A DNA stretch of 64,000 nucleotides from Nymphaea colorata (taxonomy: Eukaryota; Streptophyta; Magnoliopsida; Nymphaeales; Nymphaeaceae). The position numbers were made by a program, and so were the translations under genes. Below are positions 13,195-23,737 of the stretch, piece after piece (within the stretch, counting starts at the first letter, position 1; every line of letters begins with the position of its first letter). The DNA is taken from positions 14,184,106-14,248,105 of the forward strand of contig NC_045141.1 in the NCBI RefSeq assembly GCF_008831285.2. Direction: 5' to 3'. The notes below the pieces were generated by a model. The model saw only the letters and a program-made list of their open reading frames with translations, made no database searches and had not been told where the DNA came from.

Positions 13195-13262
13195 GCGGAG
13201 ACAGAAAATTCTGGTTAAGGAACACTAAGCGGAGACAGAAAATTCTGGTTAAGGAACACTAA
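13195..13262. repeat. 34-bp perfect tandem duplication
   Basis: The unit starts GCGGAGACAGAAAATTCTGG. Copies are 13195-13228 and 13229-13262, identical. It lies only 11 bases after the separate 28-bp duplication. Confidence 0.93.
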
Positions 13263-13689
13263 GTATAAAATTTTATGTTTTTAAGAAGCACCAATATGTA
13301 AATGAAAAAAAATTGCTCAGAAATATTAATATAAAAATAAAAAGCTTTCTTTGGAGGTCAGTGTAGGCAATTGCCCGCACCTGCCTCTGCCCCTGGTTCA
13401 TGGCATACTGAACATAGTGTCTGCCCCAAATTGGATCCAGAGTCAATTGGAATTTAGCTATAGATAAATATCTTATAGCCATTGTTCATGCATTCAGTAA
13501 ATAGGTTCTTGACATATCATAATCTGGTTCGTGTTCATTGTGTATCTGAAAGTCGAATCGAATTTGTATATAAACTTGAAATTCAGATTAGGATTGTTAA
13601 TTTAGAAATCGGATTCAGATATGGTACAGACTTTTCTTATTTGAACTCGAATATGAATATGTGAACTGATGGGCACACATAATTCCAGT

Positions 13690-13881
13690 CGGATCCATTA
13701 ACATTCCAATAACGGATTGCTGGGAGGTAGGCTCCCCACCTTTATTACCAAAAAATATATTTACAAGAAATAACAGAGCCGTAAAAACACAAGGAGCAAA
13801 ACCCTCACCCCTCAAACAGCAAGACAAAGACCATTTGAGGGAAGAGCCTAGGATGAAGTTAGAAGAAACATTCCTGCCCAT
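13690..13881 (-). mobile_element. Possible retroelement (LINE-like) 3' end
   Basis: On the minus strand a short open frame runs into TTGTAAATATATTTTTTGGT, then AATAAAG and a small foldback (GGGGAGCC...CCTCCC). This resembles the 3' ends of plant LINE-type retroposons with a polyadenylation signal. No reverse transcriptase motif is present. Assignment is tentative. Confidence 0.25.
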
Positions 13882-14403
13882 CTGCTAATGGGCAACAGAT
13901 GCAATAATTACCCGCCGTCGTCGCGTCCATCTTGCTGACCATAAATCAAGAGCTGCTGACCTGCATCCACTGATGGAAAGTGATCATCTACACTGGTTCT
14001 TTCGATACTTTTTGAAAAGGACCCATCTTGCTGGAATGGTTCTTCGCCCTTCAATCATGGCTCGTATTGCTACCATTGATATGAGATTTAACCAGGAGGG
14101 GGGTGTCTAGTCAATTCAGACCCAAGGTTTTCAAATCTTTGTGAATCTTAGATCACTCATGCTAATCTTATCTCGTGTCCTTTTTTTTTGGGGGTCATAA
14201 GGAAACTACAAAATTTTGGATGTAAACATGTCTTTAGTCTAGTTGTTTCTTTATGTGACAAAAATATCATACAGAGCGAAAGCGTATCCTCTCCCTTATT
14301 CACTAGAGGCTCAAAGTTGGGGTACTAAATAGTCACAATTTGGTTGTAGAATGAATAAGATGAGAGCCAAGAATGCCGTAGAAAGATACAAAAATATCCT
14401 AGT

Positions 14404-14771
14404 CATAGTCACAAAAAAACGTTATTTTTGAAAAAAAATGCAAAAAAAAAAACGCGAGAAAATGAAATGCCATTTAAAAGTAAAAAAACGGTTTTTTTTT
14501 TAAAACATGAAAAATGAGAAAAACACTTTTTAAATGCGTTTTTAACGCATGTTTTCACTTTTTTTCATTTTCTATTTTTTATTTGTTGCAAATCTACTTA
14601 TCTTTTGATGTTTGTGTTATTATTTTCTCATTTATTTTATTTTTCCATATTTTTAGTTTTTTATTTTTTAAATACAGTTTTTTCCTTTTTTTCATATTTT
14701 TCAAGTCTGTCGTATTATACCAAAAAAAAAACCTTACCGTTTAAAACTCCGAGATATCATTTGTGACTGTG
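14404..14771. mobile_element. A/T-rich MITE-like element with 12-bp terminal inverted repeats
   Basis: The left end CATAGTCACAAA (14404-14415) and right end TTTGTGACTGTG (14760-14771) are inverted repeats at 11 of 12 positions. The interior is poly-A rich on the left and poly-T rich on the right, with AAATGCGTTTTTAACGCATG in the middle, so the whole unit folds back. No coding capacity. Confidence 0.6.
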
Positions 14772-14989
14772 ATTCTAATTACAGCAGTTTGATATGGCAA
14801 AACCATATGAATGTATCATTTGGTGATGGCTCTTTCCCTTTTTCCTTTGTGCATAAGCTAATGCTAGATCTTTTTGTTGGCATTAGTTTCTCTCTTGATC
14901 CTGGACTCCTTGAACTGTCCTGGGAATTATGTTGCAATATTGAGTTTCCAGCTTTGCTGCAATGGCCTTAACATGCTTCTTGTTACGTG

Positions 14990-15178
14990 AGCACACATAG
15001 GGGAGGAACATGAAAAGCCAAAGCCTCCCCCTACCCGCTGCCTCAGGGGGTTCAGGGTCTGCTTCGGAACCTAGGTGACAGAAATGTCCCCATTTGCGGC
15101 CCAGGGGTTCGCATCTATGCGAATCGAACCGAGACACTGCCTACATACCAGTTGACTCGACCAGCTATGCTACGCCCC
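14990..15178 (-). mobile_element. tRNA-derived SINE
   Basis: Read on the minus strand it starts GGGGCGTAGCATAGCTGGTC. An A-box-like TAGCATAGCTGGT is at 15172-15160 and a B-box GGTTCGATTCG at 15130-15120, about 30 bases apart, as in an RNA polymerase III promoter. The body continues about 130 bases past the B-box and does not close a tRNA cloverleaf acceptor, so this is a SINE and not a tRNA gene. The 3' limit is estimated and no target duplication was identified. Confidence 0.65.
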
Positions 15179-15831
15179 TTGAAAAACTTATCAACGAATG
15201 AGCAAAAACTATCAGCTGAGATCATATTCGATAACCTCATTAGTGAGGGGAGTAAACTAAAACTTGAAATTGTTCTTGTTGGTTTGGTCCTCAACTAATT
15301 CAACATGTTTCCTTCAGGCTGACTAACAAAACCTAGATCTAGCTGCAAAAAAGTACCTTCATCCTGGCTTATGACATAATTAAAACCTTTAGATGGGGCG
15401 AAGCCCGAAAAGCCAAGGCTTCCTGAATAAGGTCCAGGGCCTCCAGGCCTCTGTTGGAAACTCATGCATGAGAGCATGCAAGAGGCTGACAAGTGACAAC
15501 CATGAGAATATTACCAGCAATTGGCCACTATCATCGCTTGTCACTCTAACCAGGAGTGAAAGCTTTAGAGGAAGACCAAATTCTTTAAGAAGATTGGTGT
15601 TATTGAAGCTGCAACCCTTCGCGCCCGCTTGGTAAATGGGACGGGTCGCAGCTGTTCCATGAATTATGCCCCAAAGATTAAATTAGTCTATGAATGTGCC
15701 CTAATTTTATTCGCATATTCATAGAACAGTTACAGATTGGTCTTACTGTTAAACAACCCCTTAGCGATATTCTATACAACAGTTTTGTACTTGAAGGTGC
15801 CACAAAATTTTCATTAGTTGAGGCTGCCAAG

Positions 15832-16254
15832 TAAGGATGTCAATATATCCGATTTGAATTGGGTATCCAACTGATTCGATCCGAAAAAATTGGATATGGA
15901 AAAAAATTTAATATCAGATTAAGAAATCGGATCGGATTCGGATTTAATAAATGGCATCCGATCGGATTCGGACATACGTAGATATCTGATCAGATTCAGA
16001 TACGGATCCGGATTGGATTTATTTTAGACAAATGTCCTTGAAAATTGGCAAAATCTGGATCAAAATTTGGATTTGAATTCGGATATACATATAAAAATCG
16101 GATTCAGATAGGATTCGGATTGTAAAATCGAATTTTGGATTTGGATTCGGGTATGACTTTCTTTATTCGAATTTGAATCCAAATATGTGAATATCTGAAA
16201 AAGCGAATATGATTAAAGATATATTTGATCCCAATTCGATCCGTTGACATCCCT
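15832..16254. mobile_element. MULE-like MITE, 423 bp, with near-perfect 9-bp target duplication
   Basis: Terminal inverted repeats: left (T)AAGGATGTCAA from 15832; right TTGACATCCCT ending 16254. Both continue into GAATTGGG-type subterminal sequence. Flanks are GCTGCCAAG (15823-15831) and GCTACCAAG (16255-16263), a 9-bp target-site duplication with one mismatch, the size made by Mutator-like transposases. The interior is reiterated ATCGGATTCGGAT. No coding capacity. Confidence 0.72.
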
Positions 16255-17619
16255 GCTACCAAGACATACAAAAGCCACTATTGAATATCCAGCCAGTGCT
16301 GATAGATTGAAGATCCCACTCAACCACACTAAATCAATGCGATGTGGGAAAGTTTTGAGAATCCAAATAGAAACTGGATTGGAAACAAAGTTAGGAAAAG
16401 ACATCTGATTTGGATTCAGATTTGAAGTTCCAATAGAACTAGCCGGTCAGATAACATATATCCTCATTAATGTGGCATTCCCAGCAAACCTTTTGCATGT
16501 TCACAATTCACAACTAATTCGATTCTTAAACCTCGTTTTAACTTAATCATCAAAAATGCATGATCAGATGCAGACCTACAGGATCTACCAACAAAAATCC
16601 GGTTGTAAATTTTTTTTAAGAATCAGATCCGTCAGGTGTCTTAACTTTTTCATTATCAGAAATCCAATCCATTAAGGGGCCACATAGCAGGAGCGTCAAT
16701 TTGTGGTCAGAATGCAGTCGAATTTGATACAACCAGAAAAGTTAAAAACCTTCTAACAGATCTGAATTTTTGGCATGGATAGATCTGATCTTTTGCACGG
16801 CGATGGGTTGAGTTGAGTCCATGGTCTTGTATGTTCTTCCCCAACTAAGCTCACCATTTTAAATCAATTCAAACATTTTTTTCTTTCTCCCTCTACCTCT
16901 CGAGTTCTTGTGATGTATAAAATAAGTGACAACACAATAAAAAGTTGGTCGGATGAAATACTCCTCCTCCTCGCCTGAAAAGTCCGTGAGATGTGAGACT
17001 TTCTCGTTACCATGCTAATAAAGCGATTCAATGGATAAACGGGCAGATTGGCAGCGGTGAATTGGCACATCTGGGACTGAACCATGGGGATGGGATGTTC
17101 TTCTGTTCTTAGTTTGGTTAGAAAAAGAACTGAACAGCGAAGCCAGTACATTGGCTGCTAACTACGATCTCAATAAGTGGGGAAGCATATCTACATGGAT
17201 CTCAATGACAACGCTCCCCTGCATTGGAAGTGGTTCTTATACATTGCAATTGTTGGTAGGCGTCTCACATCAAACAGGCTCAGGAAGTAGAGAATTTCAC
17301 TTGCGAGTGACAATCTTTTCCTTAGATGACAATTCCAATGCAAAATTCCCTTTAAAAGAAGACTCCCGCCTTCTTGGTTCTTCCTTTTATCTCCAAGGTC
17401 CATAGCTCTTTTTCTTTGCCTCTTCCTTGTATCTCGAGGGTCTAAAGCTCAATTGGTATATGGGGGACCTTTATCTTTCCTCATGAAACAAATACCCACA
17501 AGGAAGAGTTGTGTGTAATCATTTTTTCTTGCTCGATTTGCTGTTTCTGTGCAGCTATTGTTCTAACCATGTGTCCTGCAATCTTCTTATACAGACTTTT
17601 TTTTATGATTTATACAGAT

Positions 17620-18030
17620 TTTTTATGATTTTTGACGGTTGAGAGAGGCATAATATAACTGATCAAGTTTGTGATTTTTGTGGTAAGATTGTTTATAGCA
17701 TAGTTGATTGGATTGACGACTGCCTTTAAAGGTATAATATAGAGGATCAAATTGACAGTCCAATGAAAATCTAAGATTTCTGATAAGATTGCCTCTATCA
17801 TGTCAAATTGGCAGCTCAATGAAAGTCTGGATTTTAGGTAGGATTCCCTCTAACATAATTGACCGGATTGACGGCTCTGATTAACGGTTGTCTCGAAAAG
17901 CATAACATAACATAGCTGATGGAATTGACAAACATAACATAGCTGATGGTATTTGACAGAACAATAGATGATGGAATTGGCAGCCCAATAATACCTGATC
18001 GAATTGGCAGCCCAATGAAAATCTAAGCAT
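17620..18030. repeat. Degenerate tandem repeat with TTGGCAGCCCAATGAAAATC motif
   Basis: Motifs of the type 'AATTGGCAGCCCAATGAAA', 'CATAATATAACTGATCAA' and 'GATTGACGGCTCTGATTAACG' recur several times with substitutions and variable spacing (roughly 60-100 bp). This suggests an old, decayed tandem array. No coding sequence was recognised. Confidence 0.5.
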
Positions 18031-18878
18031 TTCCACGAATTGGTGGCCGGCGGTTCCTAAGTGAATCACGAGAAGTAAACACTTGCCACAAACTTCCAAA
18101 ATAATTCAGACGGCAATTCGCGGAAGTTGGCACAAAGCCACGTAGAATGCACCACCGTCGTCTCATTCAACGTGGCAACGCAGGAAAGAACGGTCACAGA
18201 CCCCTCTCTTTGTCACCATCAATCAGAATCTTTTCCGTTTATGCCGACAAAAAGCCGGAGAGTTAGGCAGAGAAACGACAAGCAGGGGAAGGGGCAACGC
18301 TCTAACTATTGGAAGGACCTGAACTTCTTCCAAAACGAAAGCCGGGAATCATCAAAACCAGGACGCCATGGCAACCACTATCATCTCAATCAAATTCACG
18401 AAAATTTTTGCTTCACGTCACCACAAAACAGGAGCCGATGATTGGAAACATGAAAGCAAACGCTACGCCATGTTCAAGGTCATAAACGCGGAAGCATCCC
18501 CATGCGGGCGAATCAACAAAAGGACAGTACAGAGTACAAGACAGATAAACTGAGATACATTTCAACCCCCACATCAAAAAGTCGGTTCTTTATATTGCCC
18601 AAGAAAATCGACGATTCTTACACTCATGATATAAAGAAAAAGGATAATGGCAAAAGCCAAAATTATAGGAGAAAGGATGGTAACAGAAAACTAGACTAGT
18701 CTCTCTTTTCTCAAACAGAAAGGAGAAGAACCAAAACGCTCAACCATGTAGATGATAACCGAGTGCCTGGGACAAGGAAAGGGAAAATAAGAGGAGAAAA
18801 CTACGACTAGGAAGAGAAGAAGACTAGAGGCACTGGAGAAGGAGCAACCGTCGACCACCATTCTCTCCCTGCCGGTGT

Positions 18879-21800
18879 CTAGATCTTGAACAGGATGCCT
18901 CCATGAGTGGCGAAGAATGGCGCGAACACAAGCGATTCGACTGCCATCAACTTGATCAAGATGTTGAGCGATGGACCAGACGTGTCCTTCAAAGGATCTC
19001 CGATGGTGTCACCTATCACGGCTGCCTTGTGCGGATCTGATCCTTTAGGACCAAGGGACCTCGCGTGCTCTGTAACACCGGCCTGTTGTAGAAAGGAGAG
19101 AACAGTAATATTAGTATATCAGTCAAGAGGACAACCTACTACAAATGGATTGACTCCGCCAAGGGAAAGCTCATAGCTGCATTTCCCAGACAAACCACTA
19201 CAGATCGATTCAGTGGCTGGCAGACGAATCTCACATGGTGCTATAGAAGTAATGGCATCGAAAAGGACAGCAGAATTAGAACACGTTAAAAGAAGACCAA
19301 AGAACAAACGGAGCACAACCAATTCATTAATCCTCTGCTATGATTTCCTCAATCTGCTAAAGAATCCAGCTTTGTTCTTAGCGTTTTCACCATACTGGTA
19401 TACCCGGAGGAACGACCGAAAGAAAGGAAAAACAAAATGCAGCAAAGAGAGGAGAACTCCGCCGAGTACCTCAATATATTTCTTGGCATTGTCCCATGCA
19501 CCGCCAGTATTTGATGCTGATATAGCGATCTGTCCAGCAGGAGAAAAAGAAACAACAAAAGCGAAATAAATGAAATGAACAGCTGATCGTTAGGAAGTAG
19601 GAACTATCGAAAGGAACGAAACACAGGCCAGCAAACCGACAATACTTACTTGTACTCCAGAGACAAGGGCGCCAGCCAAAACTCCAGACAGAGTTTGAAC
19701 GCCAAAGAAGGTCCCGGCGATGAGGGGAGTGAGCATGACGAGAGCGCCAGGCGGAATCATCTCCCGGATTGACGCATCAGTCGATATCTTCACACAGTTG
19801 GCATAGTCTGGTTTTGCAAGGCCTTCCATGAGACCTGGAATTGTATTGAACTGTCGCCGGACTTCCTCCACCATCTTGAGAGCTGCACTGCCCACGCTCT
19901 TCATTGTCATAGCAGAGAACCAGTAAGGAAGCATTGCACCCACGATCAACCCAATGAAAACTTTTGGGGACAACACATCAACTAAAGCAATTCCAGCACG
20001 GCTAACAAATGCTCCAAAAAGTGCCAACGAGACCAAAGCAGCCGATCCAATTGCAAAACCCTGTAGGGCAAACAGCAACGGAATTTTCAGCAAATTCCAA
20101 GGAGAAAATGCATGTAAATCTTCTCAGGTGTGGTTCAGTAAAAGGCAGAAATTTAAAAGCACCATTCCGTCTTCTCACTTTGTCTTGTCTAACGTGAGAT
20201 AGAAAGAGTAAGTCGTCGAAATACCTTGCCAATTGCAGCTGTGGTGTTTCCAGCAGCATCAAGAGCATCAGTTCTCTCACGAATCCTATGGCTCATTCCA
20301 GCCATCTCTGCGATACCGCCAGCATTGTCGCTAACTGGACCATAAGCATCAATTGCCAACCCAGTAGCAATTGTGCTCAGCATTCCAAGGGCAGCCATAG
20401 CAATGCCGTACATAGCAGCAAGACTGAAACTCACATAGATGCTCACAGCAATAGCAAAAATTGGAATAATGACCGACTTGTATCCCAACGCAAGGCCAAA
20501 AATAACATTGGTCGCAGCACCAGTCCTGCAAGCATCTGCAACATCCTGGACGGGGCTGCATATGAAAAGGAGAAAGTTCTTGCTTGAGTTTCACTGGATA
20601 TGACAACTAAATTACCAAAAAATAGAATAACAACAATAAAACCAGCGAAAGATGAGCTTAAGAAAGAATAGCAATTACCCATATGCATTGCTTGTAAAGA
20701 ATTCAGTCACAAATCCAATGATAAGACCAGACCACAAACCAACCGCCACACAGAAAAAGAGTTGCCTGCCGCACATAAAGGATGGAGAAATGAGAAATTG
20801 CTACCACAAAATATATCATCTTAGTTTTAAATTTTTACTGTTCCTAGCAAAAATTAGCATCACTTGCCAGTTCTTTACGGTCTTCTGAGATCCAAAGTTG
20901 AAAATTGTGAAGGATGGTGGGAGAGCAAGCCAGCAAATAATGGCAACTCCAGCAGTCATTAGCACTGTGGAGATGATAAGCTGCTTCTTCAATGCCGGTT
21001 CAATTTCCTTCACCGCCTTAATCTCAAAGAAGTCAGTTGCAAAGAGTGTGGTTACCAAGCACACTATAATACCCCCAGAACTCACAAGCAAGGGGAAACA
21101 CATAGGGGTGAACTGGTGGTTGATTCCGAATGAAGAAATAGAGCCCACAACAAGTGCCGCACATGTAGACTCTGCGTATGAACCAAAAAGATCAGATCCC
21201 ATTCCTGCAATATCTCCAACATTGTCACCAACATTATCAGCAATTACCTGAAATAAACAGATGCACAGGTCAGTAAAGCCAAACAACGGAGACAAACATT
21301 TGTAGAAACAATTTGCATGGCAAAACAAAGAAGAAGGTGATGCGGCAAAAAAAGATGACAGTTCAAAACTTCTTACAGCTGGATTACGTGGATCATCCTC
21401 AGGGATGTTCCTCTCAACCTTTCCTACAAGATCTGCACCCACATCTGCAGCTTTAGTATAAATGCCTCCACCAACTCTTCCAAAGAGAGCCATAGAAGAA
21501 CCACCAAGACCGTAGCCAGTGATTGACTCGAAAAGTCCTTCCCAGTCATCACCATAATATATCTTGAAGAGGTTGATGGCAATATAGAGAACAAGAAGAC
21601 CGTTTGCAGCAAGAAGAAATCCCATAACTGCACCAGACCTGAATGCAACAATAAAAGCTTTTCCAACACCTTTCCTTGCTTCAAGAGTTGTCCGAGCATT
21701 TGCATATGTTGCTATTTTCATCCCAAGGAATCCAGACACCACGGAGGTGAATGCACCTAGCAAGAAGGATACAGTGCTGAAAATTGCATTGGCAAGGGCA

Positions 21801-23737
21801 GGTTTGCACATTTTGTCCTTGCTGTAGGTACATGGTCTACTTTTAGTACTGAATCCCTCCACAGAACCGAGGAACAGAAAGATCAGCACAGCAAAGGCAA
21901 CCATGAAAATCCCCACGTATCGATATTCAGTGAAGAGGAACGAAGTGGCGCCTGCAACAAATATACCCAAAACTCAGTTCCATTTTATTTACTCAGGAAT
22001 GATGTTGACCTCTTCTCTCCGTCCGGGCATGAGAAAAATATATAGTTGAGAAGAACTCGGGACAAAGGAGCGCCACATCCATATGATAAATGAGACCAAG
22101 AGAATAGACCTCAGAAACTGGAAAAAGAAACCAAGTGAACTGAAAGAACCCACTAAAATTAAAGGACAACAACGGCACAACTACAACAATCCTGATGACA
22201 CTGAATCAGACGTACGCTAGGTTTATGAAGGCAGTAAGCAGGCAGAAGAAGCATCATAAATAAACGGCGATAATAGGGTAGGCGGTTCATTAAGAGAGTA
22301 CATCACAGTTTTATCACTTTGTTGAGTCCTCAAAATTTTTCACAACCATTCGCTTCCTTAGCAACAACAGTTCTATCACTGTGTGAGTTTTACTCAAAAC
22401 AGTTTTTAACCATTTCCTTACATGTTGGTAGGACATCTGGAGACACAGACATGTCTGGGATTTTAAAGCCAGAACATGGGAAAAAAAGATACCCTAAAAC
22501 TTTACAAAAACAGGCAGACCTTATTTCTTTTTGTGCATTTGTGGCTCGGTTCACCGGCCTGTAGGCACAAACAAATAAGGAGTACGAGAAAGAGGATCCA
22601 CTAAAATAGAAATAATCTCTGAGAAAAGAGGGGGCCACACCCATTATAGATTTTAAGCAGACGGAAGATAACCATTCCAAGTTGCTACGGTAGAAGAAGA
22701 AGAAGTATAAACAGGACACTGGTCCACTAAATTACGTCCTTTGAAGGTACATATCGACCATAACTTCATTTTATTTATTAACAAATAAAAGAAAGCTATA
22801 TAAAATTAGAATGGTGAGATTCATTCAAGGCGATTCGTATTTTAGTATTTTACTTATACCAAACGACCAAAGATTAGTCAACAGGGGGAGAAAAAACAGA
22901 AGAACTGACAGAAGAATTTTGGTCAGCACCCGGCACAGCGGAGATGGACATGGAGACAGGCAACGATTCCAATCTGCGGAAACATGCAGCTCTCCCAGCA
23001 CCGATTCAATCATGGAAATGTTAGATCCAACGCCCATCATGCCCCAACGCAGTTGCCACCGGTAACACGGACGCACAAAACAAGGGAAAAAATGGCTAGA
23101 GAAGTGCTAGACTCCATATCTGTCCACTTCCTTAACAAATCGCGTCGATGTGGACGATACTAACTAAAAATGGTCATATCGTAGCACGACGATCGTGACC
23201 AAAAGAACTTTGACGATGTTGGTGACAAAATAAAATAAACTAACAGCTATGTGGTGATGGCCGTCAGTAGATTTCAGAAATACAGAGAGAATTTACTACC
23301 TTGTCATGAACATTCACAAGCACGGAACAGCAAAAGCAACCAAAAAACTCAAAAGGGAGGAAGATGGGAAACTCGAAAGCAGGGAGAAGAAACAAGAGAG
23401 TTTGCATCCTTCGAAAGAAGAACGAAAGCAAAGCAGAGAGAGAGAGAAGACAGAGATGACGTAAAAGTATAAACTGTAAACCTTCAGAGATGGCGTTCTG
23501 AATCTCCGCGCACTTGCTGACGACATTATGATCACTGAGGCCTTCCTCCTCCTCCACCAAGTACTCGGACAACCCGTTCTTCTTGGAAGAGTTGTTGGAG
23601 GAGGTGGGCAGCTGCTCCGGCGACAGCTTCACCCTTGACACCAGAAACCACTGCAGCAGCGCGTAGGCTATCCCCACCACCGACGCTACCGGTATCAGCA
23701 CCTCCGTCACCGTTTCCGAAAGAATAGCCCCTCCCAT
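18879..23737 (-). CDS. AVP1: Vacuolar H+-translocating inorganic pyrophosphatase, type I (K+-dependent)
   Basis: Eight coding exons: 23737-23482, 21951-21377, 21247-20868, 20765-20679, 20555-20225, 20060-19650, 19529-19470 and 19082-18879. They sum to 2304 nt (767 aa; family about 760-770) with all phases consistent. The enzyme couples PPi hydrolysis to proton transport into the vacuole. Signatures: [11 protein letters not shown] (255-265) for Mg-PPi, DNVGDNVGD (from 281), [10 protein letters not shown] (from 724), and GNTTAA (535-540), whose alanine marks the K+-dependent type I. The N-terminus reads [17 protein letters not shown] and the C-terminus ends [12 protein letters not shown], both typical of AVP1-type pumps. 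Intron 3 (20867-20766) needs a GC donor (CTG|GCAAGTG); every other intron is GT-AG. The start is the first in-frame ATG, and the open frame upstream of it has no earlier ATG. Intron 1 is 1.5 kb. The gene looks intact. Confidence 0.96.

Larger units (their letters stand above)
9965..18878. other. Gene-poor interval, TE and repeat rich
   Basis: The first about 120 bases are the probable leader exon and promoter of the EF-hand gene (minus strand). Beyond that I recognise no protein gene. The interval holds tandem duplications (11056-11168, 13121-13262), ATT and AT/TG microsatellites near 11411 and 12337, MITE-like elements (14404-14771, 15832-16254), a SINE (14990-15178), a probable retroelement 3' end (13690-13881) and degenerate repeats (17620-18030). 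The part next to 18878 is the 3' flank of the proton-pump gene. Confidence 0.6.

Noticed and set aside
15120-15178. Possible functional tRNA gene on the minus strand
   Set aside because: The A and B boxes fit, but the segment after the B-box does not return to an acceptor stem complementary to GGGGCGT and the unit continues as a longer repeat. It was therefore called a SINE.
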